A DNA stretch of 64,000 nt from Marinobacter salinisoli (lineage in GTDB: Bacteria > Pseudomonadota > Gammaproteobacteria > Pseudomonadales > Oleiphilaceae): assembly GCF_017301335.1 (NCBI RefSeq), contig NZ_CP071247.1:186001-250000 (forward strand), read 5' to 3'. The notes under the pieces were generated by a model. The model saw only the letters and a list, made by a program, of their open reading frames with translations, was not told where the DNA came from and did not search any database. The translations under genes were made by a program, and so were the position numbers. Shown piece by piece: positions 1 through 10,341 of this stretch; position 1 is the stretch's first letter; each line of letters starts with the position of its first letter.

Positions 1-599
<599 letters not shown>

Positions 600-666
600 A
601 ACTCTCCTGATGGCCGGACAACGCCGGTTCCTGACTCTTTTTTACTGGTTAATTCAATACGGGTGC

Positions 667-1983
667 TCAATACAGCGCTTTGATACCGTTGCGCAGGGCG
701 GTAATGGCTTCATCGATGTGTTCTTTCTCGACGATCAGCGGTGGCGACATGGCGAGGATATCCATGGTGTAACGGACCATCACATTGCCTTTCCAGAAGC
801 AGTGTTCGAACACGTCGTAGCCGCGCTGGCCGGGCTTATCGCCGGAATGGAATTCGATCCCGCCGACCAGACCGTAATTGCGAATGTCTTTGACAACATC
901 AAACTCTTTCAGGCTGTGCAGCTGTTCCTGCCAGTACTCACCCAGTTCATAGGCTTTGTTGAACAGGTTTTCCTTCTCATAAATGTCGAGGGTGGCCAGC
1001 GCCGCTGCGCAAGCGACCGGATGCGCGGAATAGGTGTAGCCATGGAACAGTTCAATGGCTTCTTCCGGGCCGGTCATGAACGCATCGTGAATCTCGTTAC
1101 TGACAAACACCGCGCCCATGGGAATCGCACCGTTGGTGAGACCCTTGGCAGAGGTAATCAGGTCCGGCGTGATGTCGAAATGATTGGACGCAAACGCACC
1201 GCCGATGCGGCCGTAACCGGTGATCACTTCATCAAAGATCAGCAGGATGCCGTGCTTGCGGGTGATATCCCGCAGGCGCTGCAGGTAGCCCTTCGGGGGA
1301 ACCCACACACCGCCGGAACCGGCAATCGGTTCAACAATAACGGCCGCGATGGTTTCAGCGCCGTGCAGGGCAATGATACCTTCCAGCTCATCGGCCAGGT
1401 TGGCACCTACCTCGGGCTGGCCTTTGGTAAATTCGGTGCCCGGAGTCCAGGCATGCTTCAGGTGATCGACACCGTTCAGCAGCGATCCGAATGCGCGGCG
1501 GTTGTTCACCAGGCCGCCCACGGAAATACCGCCGAAGCCGGTACCGTGATAACCCTTTTCCCGGCCAATGAGGCGGGTACGGCCTGCATCACCTTTCACC
1601 CGATGGTAAGCCAGCGCGATTTTCAGCGCGGTATCGACGGACTCTGAACCGGAGTTACAAAAGAAGACATGGTCCATACCGGCCGGTGACAATTTGGTCA
1701 GCCGCTCGGCCAGCTCGAAGGCCATCGGGTGGCAAAGCTGGAACGTCGGTGCAAAGTCCAGATTCTGGATCTGGCGACTGACGGCTTCCGAGATCTGCGT
1801 CCGGCCATGGCCGGCATTCACACACCAGAGACCTGCGGTGCTGTCGAGCACGGAACGGCCATCCGGCGTTTTGTAGTACATGCCTTCGGCGGACTCAAAC
1901 ATCCGGGGATTGGCTTTGAATTGGCGATTTGCCGTAAACGGCATCCAGAACGAGTCCATGGAGGGGGCTGACATCATGCTCAT
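667..1983 (-). CDS. bauA: beta-alanine--pyruvate (omega-amino acid) aminotransferase, class III PLP enzyme
   Basis: Class III aminotransferase of about 438 residues. The N-terminus WMPFTANRQFK followed by STAGLWCVNAGHGR is typical of omega-amino-acid:pyruvate aminotransferases. The PLP-contacting motif LIFDEVITGYGR and the Schiff-base lysine in SAKGLTNG (about residue 280) are present. I chose the ATG at 1983 rather than the in-frame GTG at 1992 because an AAGG Shine-Dalgarno lies 8 nt before it; several further Met codons follow closely. The reaction is beta-alanine plus pyruvate to malonate semialdehyde plus alanine. It lies just upstream of mmsA in the same direction, matching the Pseudomonas bauA-mmsA type arrangement. 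A putrescine or GABA aminotransferase role cannot be excluded from sequence alone. Confidence 0.87.
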   Translation of the reverse strand: MSMMSAPSMDSFWMPFTANRQFKANPRMFESAEGMYYKTPDGRSVLDSTAGLWCVNAGHGRTQISEAVSRQIQNLDFAPTFQLCHPMAFELAERLTKLSPAGMDHVFFCNSGSESVDTALKIALAYHRVKGDAGRTRLIGREKGYHGTGFGGISVGGLVNNRRAFGSLLNGVDHLKHAWTPGTEFTKGQPEVGANLADELEGIIALHGAETIAAVIVEPIAGSGGVWVPPKGYLQRLRDITRKHGILLIFDEVITGYGRIGGAFASNHFDITPDLITSAKGLTNGAIPMGAVFVSNEIHDAFMTGPEEAIELFHGYTYSAHPVACAAALATLDIYEKENLFNKAYELGEYWQEQLHSLKEFDVVKDIRNYGLVGGIEFHSGDKPGQRGYDVFEHCFWKGNVMVRYTMDILAMSPPLIVEKEHIDEAITALRNGIKALY

Positions 1984-2135
1984 CTCTTGCACCTTCTGTG
2001 TTCTTTTTTTTGAACAATTTTTCCCGAGTGTATGTTAAATAAAATAAACATCAACCCTGACCCCGATTTAAATGTCAAAAAAACTGAATTTCACAGCCAG
2101 GCAATGGTCAAATTCGGTGTTCTCCGGGAATTATG

Positions 2136-2149
2136 TTCAATATATTGAA
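2136..2149. promoter_or_regulatory. Perfect 14-bp palindrome in divergent bauA/puuC promoter region
   Basis: The 249 bp gap between the divergent bauA and puuC genes is AT-rich and holds a perfect palindrome, TTCAATATATTGAA. A second, looser inverted repeat, ATGTT-N10-AACAT, lies at 2032-2051. Both are in the position expected for operators controlling either gene. No convincing -35/-10 pair was found; which regulator would bind is unknown. Confidence 0.35.
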
Positions 2150-2232
2150 ATAAACCTTAAAGTTGCAGTATGTTGGCAACTACCCTGATTTAAACAACGC
2201 AACCATTTAAACCAGCAACAGTCGAGGCTTCC

Positions 2233-3726
2233 ATGGCACAACAGCACACCTTCGAACATTGGCAATCCCTCGCGGCAAGCCTCAAGCCCGAGGGTCGCGC
2301 TTACATCAACGGCCGCTATGTCGATGCGGTGGGCGGAGACACCTTTGATACCGTTTCCCCAATCGACAATCGTGTGCTGGCCAGGGTCGCCTCCTGCCAG
2401 GAAGCCGACGTGAACGTTGCGGTGGACGCCGCACGCGACTCATTCAACCGTGGCGTCTGGAGTGAACTGCCCCCGGCCAAGCGAAAAGCGGTCTTGCTCA
2501 AGTGGGCCGAGCTGATCGAGGCCAACGCCGATGAACTGGCGTTGCTGGAAACACTGGACATGGGTAAGCCGATCGGCGATTCCCGCTCGGTAGACGTCAA
2601 CGCCACCGTGCGCGCATTGAGCTGGACCGCTGAAGCGGTGGACAAGTTGTACGACGAAATCGCACCGACACCACACGATCAGCTGGGCATGATCACCCGC
2701 GAACCGGTCGGCGTGGTTGCCGCCATCGTGCCGTGGAATTTCCCGATGATTATGGCGGCCTGGAAATTCGCCCCGGCGCTGGCCATGGGTAACTCCTTCA
2801 TACTGAAGCCCTCGGAAAAATCACCGCTGACCGCCCTGCGCCTGGCGCAGCTGGCAACCGAGGCCGGCATTCCGGACGGGGTGTTCAACGTTCTGCCCGG
2901 TTTCGGACACACCGCTGGCAAGGCACTGGCCCTGCATATGGACGTCGATACGCTGGCCTTTACCGGCTCAACCGCCATCGCCAAACAGCTGATGATTTAC
3001 GCCGGTGAGTCCAACATGAAACGGGTATGGACCGAAGCGGGCGGCAAGTCGGCCAACATTGTTTTCGCCGATGCCGACCTGGATGCCGCGGCAGCCGGTG
3101 CGGCCGCTGGTATCTGCTTCAATGCCGGAGAAGTCTGTACCGCCGGCTCCCGCTTGCTGGTGGAAGACAGCGTCGCCGATGAGTTCATGGAGAAGGTGCG
3201 CGCACTGGTCGCGAAATGGCGCCCGGGGCATCCGCTGGACCCGAACACCAATGTCGGTGCGATTGTCGATAACGCACAAATGGAGCGGGTACTGGATTTC
3301 ATCCAGATCGGACAGAAGGAAGGCGCGAACATGACCGTCGGCGGCCAGCAGGTAATGCCGGTGGAAGGCGGCCTGTTCGTTGAACCGACCGTGTTCGAGA
3401 ACGTGAACAACGACATGACCATCGCCCGGGAAGAAATCTTCGGCCCGGTGCTGTCGGTCATCCGGTTCAGCGATGAAGACGACGCACTGAAGATCGCCAA
3501 CGATTCCATTTATGGCCTGGCAGCGGGCTTGTGGACCAACAACCTGTCCCGCGCCCATCGGGTGGCCCGCAAACTGCGCGCCGGTTCGGTATGGGTGAAC
3601 GAATACGATCTGGGCGACATGACCGCACCGTTCGGTGGCTACAAGCAGTCCGGTAACGGCCGCGACAAGTCCCTGCACGCTTTCGACAAATACAGCGAGA
3701 TCAAGGCCACCTGGTTCAAGCTCTGA
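2233..3726 (+). CDS. puuC: Aldehyde dehydrogenase, PuuC/KauB-like (gamma-glutamyl-gamma-aminobutyraldehyde dehydrogenase)
   Basis: Full-length 497-residue NAD(P)-dependent aldehyde dehydrogenase. The Rossmann segment IVPWNFPMIM is at 165-174, GSTAIAK at 245-251, the general base Glu268 in TEAGGKS and the catalytic Cys302 in NAGEVCTAGSR. The overall sequence matches the PuuC/KauB group, which oxidises gamma-glutamyl-gamma-aminobutyraldehyde or related aminoaldehydes arising from putrescine. The gene is followed 102 bp later by a PuuB-like amine oxidase, the preceding step in the gamma-glutamylputrescine route, supporting that role. No glutamylputrescine synthetase (PuuA) or hydrolase (PuuD) gene is in the window, so substrate assignment stays inferential. 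Confidence 0.88.
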   Translation: MAQQHTFEHWQSLAASLKPEGRAYINGRYVDAVGGDTFDTVSPIDNRVLARVASCQEADVNVAVDAARDSFNRGVWSELPPAKRKAVLLKWAELIEANADELALLETLDMGKPIGDSRSVDVNATVRALSWTAEAVDKLYDEIAPTPHDQLGMITREPVGVVAAIVPWNFPMIMAAWKFAPALAMGNSFILKPSEKSPLTALRLAQLATEAGIPDGVFNVLPGFGHTAGKALALHMDVDTLAFTGSTAIAKQLMIYAGESNMKRVWTEAGGKSANIVFADADLDAAAAGAAAGICFNAGEVCTAGSRLLVEDSVADEFMEKVRALVAKWRPGHPLDPNTNVGAIVDNAQMERVLDFIQIGQKEGANMTVGGQQVMPVEGGLFVEPTVFENVNNDMTIAREEIFGPVLSVIRFSDEDDALKIANDSIYGLAAGLWTNNLSRAHRVARKLRAGSVWVNEYDLGDMTAPFGGYKQSGNGRDKSLHAFDKYSEIKATWFKL

Positions 3727-3734
3727 ACCATAGT

Positions 3735-3771
3735 GGATCGGGGCAGGGTTTCGTGACGCCCGCCCCGATCC
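3735..3771 (+). other. Intergenic hairpin between puuC and puuB
   Basis: A 10-bp perfect stem (GGATCGGGGC and GCCCCGATCC) with a 17-nt loop follows the puuC stop codon. There is no uridine tract, so it is more likely an mRNA-stabilising or partial termination element than a classical terminator. Confidence 0.4.
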
Positions 3772-3828
3772 GCCGCTGCCGCCTACCCTCCTCTATCAAT
3801 CACCCGACAGTCAGAATAAGAAGCGCGC

Positions 3829-5118
3829 ATGAGTGAACCAAGAACGGGCGCCTATTACACGGCGACCATCAAAGAAGATTCCAACTACCCACGGCTGACT
3901 GGCGATATTCAGGTGGATGTCGCCATCGTCGGTGGCGGCTTTACCGGTGTAAATACCGCTCTTGAGCTCTCCGAGCGTGGCTATAAAGTGGCCCTGGTCG
4001 AGGCCAATCGCATCGGCTGGGGCGCCACCGGGCGCAATGGCGGGCAGATTACCGGCTCACTGTCCGGCGATGAGGCCATGCGCAAACAGATGCGTAAAAC
4101 GCTCGGCACTGATGCGGAAGACTTTGTCTGGCAGCTTCGCTGGCGCGGGCATGACATCATTCGCAACCGGGTCTCGAAATACAATATCGACTGCGACCTC
4201 AAGCACGGGCACCTGCACGCCGCCTACAAGCCATCGCACATGAGGGAACTTCAGGCCAGTTACGCTGAAGCCGTCAGACGCGGCATGGGTGACGAGGTCA
4301 CGCTGCTGGAGCGTGAGGATATGCCGGATTACCTCGAAACCGACATCTACCATGGCGCGCTCTACAACCGAAAAAACATGCATGTGCACTCGCTGAACCT
4401 GGTGCTTGGCGAAGCGCGCGCGGCCACCGAGCTGGGTGCCCAGATCTTTGAACAGTCCAGGGTCATCGACATTGAACACGGCGACACGCCGGTGGTGGTG
4501 ACCGAGGGCGGCCGCATCACGGCCAACCGGGTGGTGTTAGCGGGCAACGCCTATCATCGCCTGGAACGGCGCAAGATGAGCGGGAAGATCTTCCCGGCGG
4601 CCGGGGGCATCGTGGCAACGGCGCCGCTGTCTGATGAAGTGGCCCAGGCGATCAACCCGAAAGACCTGGCCGTCTACGATTGCCGTTTCGTGCTCGACTA
4701 CTACCGCCTGACCGCAGACAAGCGTCTGCTGTTCGGTGGTGGCGCCAATTACAGCGGTCGTGAAAGCCGCAACATCGAGGCCGAGCTTCGCCCTGCCCTG
4801 GAACGGACCTTCCCCCGACTCAAAGGCGTCGGTATTGATTTCGCCTGGAGCGGCATGATGGGCATTGTCATCAACCGCATTCCGCAGCTCGGCAAACTGT
4901 CGGAGCATGTGTTTTATGCCCAGGGTTATTCCGGCCACGGCATCGCGACCTCACACATCGTGTCGGAAGTGATGGCGAATGCCGTTGACGGGCACTTGCG
5001 GGAGTTCGATACCTTCGCGGCGTGCAGCCACATTCGGATTCCCGGCAGCGAATGGCTGGGCAACCAGTTTCTGGCCATCGGTATGTGGTACTACCGCCTG
5101 ATGGAAACGCTGCGCTGA
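3829..5118 (+). CDS. puuB: FAD-dependent amine oxidase, gamma-glutamylputrescine oxidase-like
   Basis: 429-residue D-amino-acid-oxidase-fold flavoprotein. The dinucleotide-binding motif AIVGGGFTG lies near residue 30, followed by LVEANRIGWGATGRNGGQ, the segment typical of PuuB/OrdL oxidases, and a C-terminal FAD motif YAQGYSGHGIATSH. PuuB oxidises gamma-glutamylputrescine to gamma-glutamyl-gamma-aminobutyraldehyde, releasing ammonia and hydrogen peroxide. The product would be the substrate of the upstream PuuC-like enzyme, so the two probably form a two-gene transcription unit. Family members vary in substrate, so the exact amine is uncertain. Confidence 0.85.
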   Translation: MSEPRTGAYYTATIKEDSNYPRLTGDIQVDVAIVGGGFTGVNTALELSERGYKVALVEANRIGWGATGRNGGQITGSLSGDEAMRKQMRKTLGTDAEDFVWQLRWRGHDIIRNRVSKYNIDCDLKHGHLHAAYKPSHMRELQASYAEAVRRGMGDEVTLLEREDMPDYLETDIYHGALYNRKNMHVHSLNLVLGEARAATELGAQIFEQSRVIDIEHGDTPVVVTEGGRITANRVVLAGNAYHRLERRKMSGKIFPAAGGIVATAPLSDEVAQAINPKDLAVYDCRFVLDYYRLTADKRLLFGGGANYSGRESRNIEAELRPALERTFPRLKGVGIDFAWSGMMGIVINRIPQLGKLSEHVFYAQGYSGHGIATSHIVSEVMANAVDGHLREFDTFAACSHIRIPGSEWLGNQFLAIGMWYYRLMETLR

Positions 5119-5207
5119 GTGGCGCGAAGGGAGTTATCGCAGAAGTGAGCCATTGGGTTCGGTATTGAAACGCCTGCTTTGATCAATATCGAATGGCTCA
5201 GAGGATG

Positions 5208-5237
5208 GGCCTGAAAAGCGAACTCGCTTTTCAGGCC
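5208..5237. terminator. Bidirectional hairpin between convergent puuB and astB
   Basis: A 13-bp perfect stem (arms GGCCTGAAAAGCG and CGCTTTTCAGGCC, loop AACT) lies between two convergent genes. The U-run is inside the stem rather than after it, so it may act as a weak bidirectional terminator or 3-prime-end stabiliser. Confidence 0.5.
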
Positions 5238-5271
5238 TCAAGCAGGCAGCTCTCGATGACTGAGAGGCGCC

Positions 5272-6612
5272 TCAGCGCTGAAAGTCGTAGATCGACCCCA
5301 GCCCCAGAATGCCGGTGAGCTCGTCCAGAGCCTTGCGCACTTCGTCCAGCAGCATCGGATCCGCCAGATCGTCCCGGGTCAGACGATCCCGGTAGTGAGC
5401 ATTCACCCACGCCGTCAGGCGCTCGTACAGCTCATCGGTCAGCAGCACGCCCTGGTGCATGGCCTTCAATTCTTCATCATTGAGCACCACACGCAGACGC
5501 AGACAAGCCGGACCGCCGCCGTTGCGCATGGACTGCTTGACGTCGAACACCTCAACCGCAGTGATCGGGCCACCGGACTGAACCAGCTGGTCCAGGTAGT
5601 TACTGACTGACTTGACCTCCCGGCACTCGCCGGGCACCGCCAACATCATGCCATCCGGAGTATTCAGCAGCTGGCTGTTGAACAGGTAAGACGCTACCGC
5701 ATCCTGAATGGGCACGTCGGCACTGCTGACCTTCACCGCCTGCAGCTCGGTGCGGGTCAGGCGGGCACGAATGTCATCCAGCACCTTCTGCTCATCCAGG
5801 AACGCCATGTCGTGATAAAACAGCGTGTTGCCGTTACCCACCGCAATCACGTCGTTGTGGAACACACCGGCATCAATCGCTTCGGGATTCTGCTGGGCGA
5901 ACACCGCATGCGCATCCGCCAGCCCATGCAGGCGAGCAATCGCCTGGGACGCTTCCAGAGTCTGCCGGGCCGGAAACTTCTTCGGCGCCGGTGCCTGTTC
6001 GTTAAACGCCATCTGGCCATAGACGAACAGCTCGACACCCGGCTCGCCATAACCACTGCAAAGGCGGGTATGGTTGGCCGCGCCCTCGTCACCGAAGTGA
6101 CTGACCGACGGCAGGGCCGGATGATGCGCAAAGTAGCGCTCATCGGCGAAGATGGACTTCAGCGCACGGCCCGTCACCTCATGCTCGATGGAGCGGTGGA
6201 ACTTGGCGCTCAGATTGGCCGGCGTGAAGTGAACACGACGATCCGCCGTATCCGCGCTGGGCGATACCGTGGCGGCGTTCGCGGTCCACATGGTGGACGC
6301 CGACGACACCGCGGCCAGAATGCTCGGGCACTGCTTGGCCGCGTCGCCGAGTATTTTCTTCTCAGACCCATCGAACCCCAGCTTGCGCAGGGTCGGAATG
6401 TGCGGCCGCTCGTGCGGGGGCAACAGCCCCTGCACGAAACCACGATCCGCCAGGGCCTTCATCTTGGCCAGCCCCTGAAGCGCCGCTTCCTTGGGATTCG
6501 ACACCGCCGCCTCGTTGGACTTGGAGGCCACGTTGCCCCAGGACAGCCCAGCGTAGTTGTGCGTGGGGCCGACCAGGCCGTCGAAATTAGCTTCTACTGC
6601 ATGCTTAACCAT
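5272..6612 (-). CDS. astB: N-succinylarginine dihydrolase
   Basis: 446 residues, the usual AstB length. The N-terminus contains [18 protein letters not shown], and the catalytic Cys370 sits in [12 protein letters not shown], as in the amidinotransferase-like AstB fold. The enzyme hydrolyses N2-succinylarginine to N2-succinylornithine, CO2 and two ammonia, the second step of the arginine succinyltransferase pathway. It is the last gene of the aruC-aruF-aruG-astD-astB run, 18 bp after astD. AstE (succinylglutamate desuccinylase), which often follows, is not here, so the final step must be encoded elsewhere. Confidence 0.96.
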   Translation of the reverse strand: MVKHAVEANFDGLVGPTHNYAGLSWGNVASKSNEAAVSNPKEAALQGLAKMKALADRGFVQGLLPPHERPHIPTLRKLGFDGSEKKILGDAAKQCPSILAAVSSASTMWTANAATVSPSADTADRRVHFTPANLSAKFHRSIEHEVTGRALKSIFADERYFAHHPALPSVSHFGDEGAANHTRLCSGYGEPGVELFVYGQMAFNEQAPAPKKFPARQTLEASQAIARLHGLADAHAVFAQQNPEAIDAGVFHNDVIAVGNGNTLFYHDMAFLDEQKVLDDIRARLTRTELQAVKVSSADVPIQDAVASYLFNSQLLNTPDGMMLAVPGECREVKSVSNYLDQLVQSGGPITAVEVFDVKQSMRNGGGPACLRLRVVLNDEELKAMHQGVLLTDELYERLTAWVNAHYRDRLTRDDLADPMLLDEVRKALDELTGILGLGSIYDFQR

Positions 6613-6630
6613 GGCAGAGGGTTCCCCGTT

Positions 6631-8109
6631 TTACTTGTCGAAGTTCAGGCCGGGCGACAGGGCTTCCGGCAACTCGGTCTTGGGCGCTTCCACTGACGCC
6701 ATCGGCCAGGCGCAGTAGTCAGCGGCATAGTAGGCGCTCGGACGATGGTTACCACTGGCACCTACGCCACCAAACGGGGCGGCACTGCTGGCGCCGTTGG
6801 TTGGACGATTCCAGTTCACGATACCGGCGCGGATTTCTTCCACCATCCGGTCGTAGAGCTTGCGGTCATCGCTGAGCAGGCCGGCAGACAGGCCATAGCT
6901 TGTGTTGTTGGCCAGTTCCAGCGCCTCGTCAAAACTCTTGTAGCGGTACACGGTCAGCAGCGGGCCAAAGTATTCCTGGTCCGGCAGATCAACACCGGTG
7001 GCGTCGACAATACCCGGGCTAAGCAGGCCGGTGCCTTCCTTGAGGAGCTTGACCTCAAGCAGCGACTTGGCACCCTTCTCGAGCATGCTGGCCTGGGCCT
7101 GAAGGATGGTCTGCGCCGCTTCCGGCGAAACCACAGAGCCCATGTACGGCTGCGGGTCCGCGTCGAATTCACCGACACGAATCCGGCTGGCCAGTTCGAT
7201 CAGGCGATCCAGGAACTCATCCCCCTTGGGACCCTTGGGCACCATCAGGCGGCGGGCACAGGTGCAACGCTGCCCGGCAGACAGGAACGCAGACTGCAGC
7301 GTGTGGTGAACCGCGCCGTCGATGTCCGATACGTGCTGCACGATCAGCGGATTGTTGCCGCCCATCTCAAGCGCCAGAATCTTCTCGGGCTGGCCGCCGA
7401 ACTGCTTGTGCAGGATGTGGCCCACGGTGGAGCTGCCGGTGAAGAACAGGCCGTCAATCATCGGATGACTGGCCAGCGCCTTACCGGTTTCCATTGCGCC
7501 CTGAACCAGGTTGATCACGCCCTCGGGAATACCGGCTTTTTCCCACAGCTTGATGGTCATCTCGGCCACGCCCGGCGTTTGCTCACTGGGCTTGAAGACC
7601 ACGGTATTACCCGCCAGCAACGCCGGCACGATATGACCGTTCGGCAAGTGGCCCGGGAAGTTATAGGGACCAAATACCGCAACGACACCGTGCGGACGAT
7701 GACGCAGGATGGCACGGCCACCCGGGGCTTCGTTCTCGGTCACGCCCGTGCGCTCGTGGTAGGCCTTGACGGAAATCGCCACCTTGCCAATCATCGCCGC
7801 GACTTCGGTGCGGGACTCCCACAGCGGCTTACCGGTTTCCAGGCCGATCTGATGGGCCAGCTCTTCCTTGTGCGCTTCCAGCTGATCACGGAACGCCTCG
7901 ACAATGGCCTGGCGCTCTTCGAAGCTCTTGCGACGCCAGCTTACGAATGCCTTGCGTGCCTCGCGGATTGCGGCATCCACATCCTCAAGGTTCGCACTGT
8001 TGCCATCCCACACGGTTTCGCCAGTCACTGGCTGAATGGACTCGAACATGGGCCCGTGGCCCTGCAGCCAGAGACCATCGATATAAAGCTCACCTGTCAG
8101 GTTTGCCAT
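6631..8109 (-). CDS. astD: N-succinylglutamate 5-semialdehyde dehydrogenase
   Basis: 492-residue NAD-dependent aldehyde dehydrogenase. It carries [16 protein letters not shown], the nucleotide motif [16 protein letters not shown] with the general base Glu, and the catalytic Cys in [12 protein letters not shown]. These sequences are characteristic of AstD/AruD. It converts N-succinylglutamate semialdehyde to N-succinylglutamate, the fourth step of arginine succinyltransferase catabolism. It sits between aruG and astB, the order known from Pseudomonas. Confidence 0.96.
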   Translation of the reverse strand: MANLTGELYIDGLWLQGHGPMFESIQPVTGETVWDGNSANLEDVDAAIREARKAFVSWRRKSFEERQAIVEAFRDQLEAHKEELAHQIGLETGKPLWESRTEVAAMIGKVAISVKAYHERTGVTENEAPGGRAILRHRPHGVVAVFGPYNFPGHLPNGHIVPALLAGNTVVFKPSEQTPGVAEMTIKLWEKAGIPEGVINLVQGAMETGKALASHPMIDGLFFTGSSTVGHILHKQFGGQPEKILALEMGGNNPLIVQHVSDIDGAVHHTLQSAFLSAGQRCTCARRLMVPKGPKGDEFLDRLIELASRIRVGEFDADPQPYMGSVVSPEAAQTILQAQASMLEKGAKSLLEVKLLKEGTGLLSPGIVDATGVDLPDQEYFGPLLTVYRYKSFDEALELANNTSYGLSAGLLSDDRKLYDRMVEEIRAGIVNWNRPTNGASSAAPFGGVGASGNHRPSAYYAADYCAWPMASVEAPKTELPEALSPGLNFDK

Positions 8110-8192
8110 GAAAACGCACCTCCAAAATCAGAATTCTTGCTCATCAGAACACGACCACCAGCCACCGTAAACGCCGTCACCGGCGCCCACAT

Positions 8193-9287
8193 TCAAGACC
8201 CTATTCGTCGGCTCTGCCTTGCTCCCCGGTTGGCACTCAGCGCCTGGGAGCCATTGTCTTTCAACGGTGTCACTCGAACGGAATCACCCGATTCCACCCG
8301 CAGCACCTCGCCAACTTCTGCAGGCAACTTGAGTGTGTCCGGCCCGACACAGCTGGCCGGCACAGTGGTTACCCGGAAATCCCGGAACGAGCGGTTCGAC
8401 ACCATGACCTTCTCGGCCGCTGGCACGTTCAGGTCAATCGGTTTGCGCGAAATCATCACATGCCGGTTCACCGAATCGCGGATCGTCCGGATGCTCGGAA
8501 TAAACGCCTCCACAACCGGGCCGCCATCAAAGATGTCCACCAGCCCGTTGAAGTTGAACCCTTCCGACTGCAGCATCTTCAGGGCGGGTGCGGTGTTGTC
8601 GTGCACCCGTCCGATCACCGCGCGGGCGGAACTGGGCAGCATGGGCAGATAAATGGGGTACTTGGGCATCAGCTCGGCGATGAACGCCTTGTTGCCCAGG
8701 CCAGACAGCATATCGGCCTGGCTGAACTCCATGTCAAAGAACTTGCTGCCCAGAGCGTCCCACAGCGGGCTGTTGCCCTCTTCATCAGACACACCACGCA
8801 TCTCCGCAAACACTTTGTCGGAGAAATGACTGCGGAATTCGTCCAGGTACATAAACCGGGAACGGGACAGGAGCAGTCCGTTACCGCCGCCCTGGTAGTC
8901 ACCGGACAACAGCAGCGAGCAGATCTCACTGACGTCGGTCATGTCATTGGACAGATGCAGCGTCGGCGTCCGCACATGAACACCGAGTTCACTCGACGCA
9001 TTCACCGTGACACTGAGCCGGTAGTTGTAAAACACTTCGTCCAGACCAACACGGGCCTGGATACCACTGATACCGACTGCCTTTCCGGTCTCCACGTCTT
9101 CCATGGCGAACAGATAAAGCGCCGCTTCCGGCGCACACCGCTGCCGGAAGCTTTCACGGGCCATATCAATTTTGCGTTGCAACAGCTCGCGATCGGCTGG
9201 CAGGGTTGTCAGACCCTTGCCGGCCTTCTGAGCCATTTCGTACAGATCCTCAAGATCCCCTTCCTGCAGCGGACGGATCACCAACAT
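8193..9287 (-). CDS. aruG: Arginine/ornithine N-succinyltransferase, second (beta-like, AruG) subunit
   Basis: AstA-family acyltransferase of about 364 residues. The sequence MLVIRPLQEGDL, LTTLPADRELL, MRGVSDEEGNSPLWDALG and FFDMEFSQAD closely follows AruG. I chose the ATG at 9287, which has AGGAG 8 nt upstream, instead of the longer in-frame start at 9329 that would overlap aruF. With the alpha subunit it succinylates the alpha-amino group of arginine (and ornithine) from succinyl-CoA, committing arginine to carbon use. The C-terminus extends to a basic tail (SANRGARQSRRIGS) not typical of the family. Tandem aruF/aruG genes, rather than a single astA, are the Pseudomonas arrangement. Confidence 0.92.
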   Translation of the reverse strand: MLVIRPLQEGDLEDLYEMAQKAGKGLTTLPADRELLQRKIDMARESFRQRCAPEAALYLFAMEDVETGKAVGISGIQARVGLDEVFYNYRLSVTVNASSELGVHVRTPTLHLSNDMTDVSEICSLLLSGDYQGGGNGLLLSRSRFMYLDEFRSHFSDKVFAEMRGVSDEEGNSPLWDALGSKFFDMEFSQADMLSGLGNKAFIAELMPKYPIYLPMLPSSARAVIGRVHDNTAPALKMLQSEGFNFNGLVDIFDGGPVVEAFIPSIRTIRDSVNRHVMISRKPIDLNVPAAEKVMVSNRSFRDFRVTTVPASCVGPDTLKLPAEVGEVLRVESGDSVRVTPLKDNGSQALSANRGARQSRRIGS

Positions 9288-9315
9288 GTCATGGTCTCCT
9301 TCCGGGAAATATCGG

Positions 9316-10332
9316 TCATAGCGGCGCAATCCTCACGGCATCGCCGGCACTCTTGCCGAGCAGGTTCCAGGTTTTGACCGGCACTTTCAGTTCGTCTTCC
9401 AGGCTTTCGTCAACCCAGGTTAACGTGCACCGGAACGACTCTCCTTCGCCCGCGGATATCAGGCAGGCTTCGCCATCATCCTCATGCCGTCCATGCAGCA
9501 CCTTCCTGTGGCTGGTGACCAGGCTGTGCAGGCTGTCGGTACGCGCTTCCAGCACCGGGCCGCCATCAAAGATGTCCAGATAGCAGCCGGCCTGGAAGCC
9601 TTCGCGTGTCAGCAACTCGTAGTTTGCCGACGACACATCGTGGGGCTTGCCAAGGGCCGCTTGCGCCGCGTCGGACAGCAAGCTCACGTATATGGGGTTG
9701 TGCGGCATCATCTCGGCGAGGAAGGTTTTACTCAACGATGCCGAATAACGGTCCGCAGCGTCGAAATCCATGTTGAAGAAATGCCGACCGAGGCTGTCCC
9801 AGAAGGGTACGCCGCCATCGTCGTTCTGCACGCCCTGGATCTCCACCACAACGCGGGACGTGAACCACTCGCGATGCTCGGCAATGAACAGGATGCGTGC
9901 GCGGGACAGCAGATCGAAGGCCTCGGTGCCGCGCAACTCAGGCCGGATCACAAAGGAACACAATAAGGTCTGGTCGGTGAGCGCGTGGGAGGGATAGAGA
10001 ACTTCCACCTTGCGCGACACGCCCAGCTCGTGGGACGCATGAATCAGCGCGTCTTTGCGGTAACTGTAAAACGGCTCACCGCTGCCAGCGCGGGCATCGA
10101 TGCCCGCCACGCCAGCGATGGCCCCGTCTTCGGAGTTCTCCAGAACGAACAGAAATCTGGGCGCCTGCCCCTCCGGCACCTGGCCTTTGAAGGACGCCAC
10201 AGACAATTCGATTTTTTGCTTCAGTGCGTCGGATTCTTTTGGCAGCGTAGACGACAGGCGGGCACCCTGGGTGCCCGCTATCGCTAAAATCTGCTTCAAG
10301 TCATCCGGCTGCGCCGGACGAACAAGCCACAT
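9316..10332 (-). CDS. aruF: Arginine/ornithine N-succinyltransferase, first (alpha-like, AruF) subunit
   Basis: 338-residue AstA-family protein starting MWLVRPAQPDDL. It is paralogous to the product of the next gene: both share the VEIQGVQNDDGGVPFWDSLGRHFF-type core and a DIFDGGPV segment. In Pseudomonas the two paralogues form a heteromeric arginine/ornithine succinyltransferase. It lies 9 bp after aruC and 28 bp before the aruG start, so translation is probably coupled along the operon. Assignment as the alpha rather than beta subunit rests on position and greater divergence. Confidence 0.9.
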   Translation of the reverse strand: MWLVRPAQPDDLKQILAIAGTQGARLSSTLPKESDALKQKIELSVASFKGQVPEGQAPRFLFVLENSEDGAIAGVAGIDARAGSGEPFYSYRKDALIHASHELGVSRKVEVLYPSHALTDQTLLCSFVIRPELRGTEAFDLLSRARILFIAEHREWFTSRVVVEIQGVQNDDGGVPFWDSLGRHFFNMDFDAADRYSASLSKTFLAEMMPHNPIYVSLLSDAAQAALGKPHDVSSANYELLTREGFQAGCYLDIFDGGPVLEARTDSLHSLVTSHRKVLHGRHEDDGEACLISAGEGESFRCTLTWVDESLEDELKVPVKTWNLLGKSAGDAVRIAPL

Positions 10333-10341
10333 AACGACTCC

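Noticed and set aside
2168..2190. sigma-54 promoter before puuC (TGGCAA-N5-CTGA)
   Set aside because: The essential GC at -12 is GA, so the element breaks the invariant spacing rule.
6745..8652. 635-codon plus-strand open frame opposite astD and aruG
   Set aside because: Composition (rich in Arg, His, Gly, Gln) is typical of antisense of high-GC coding DNA; no ribosome-binding site or recognisable domain.
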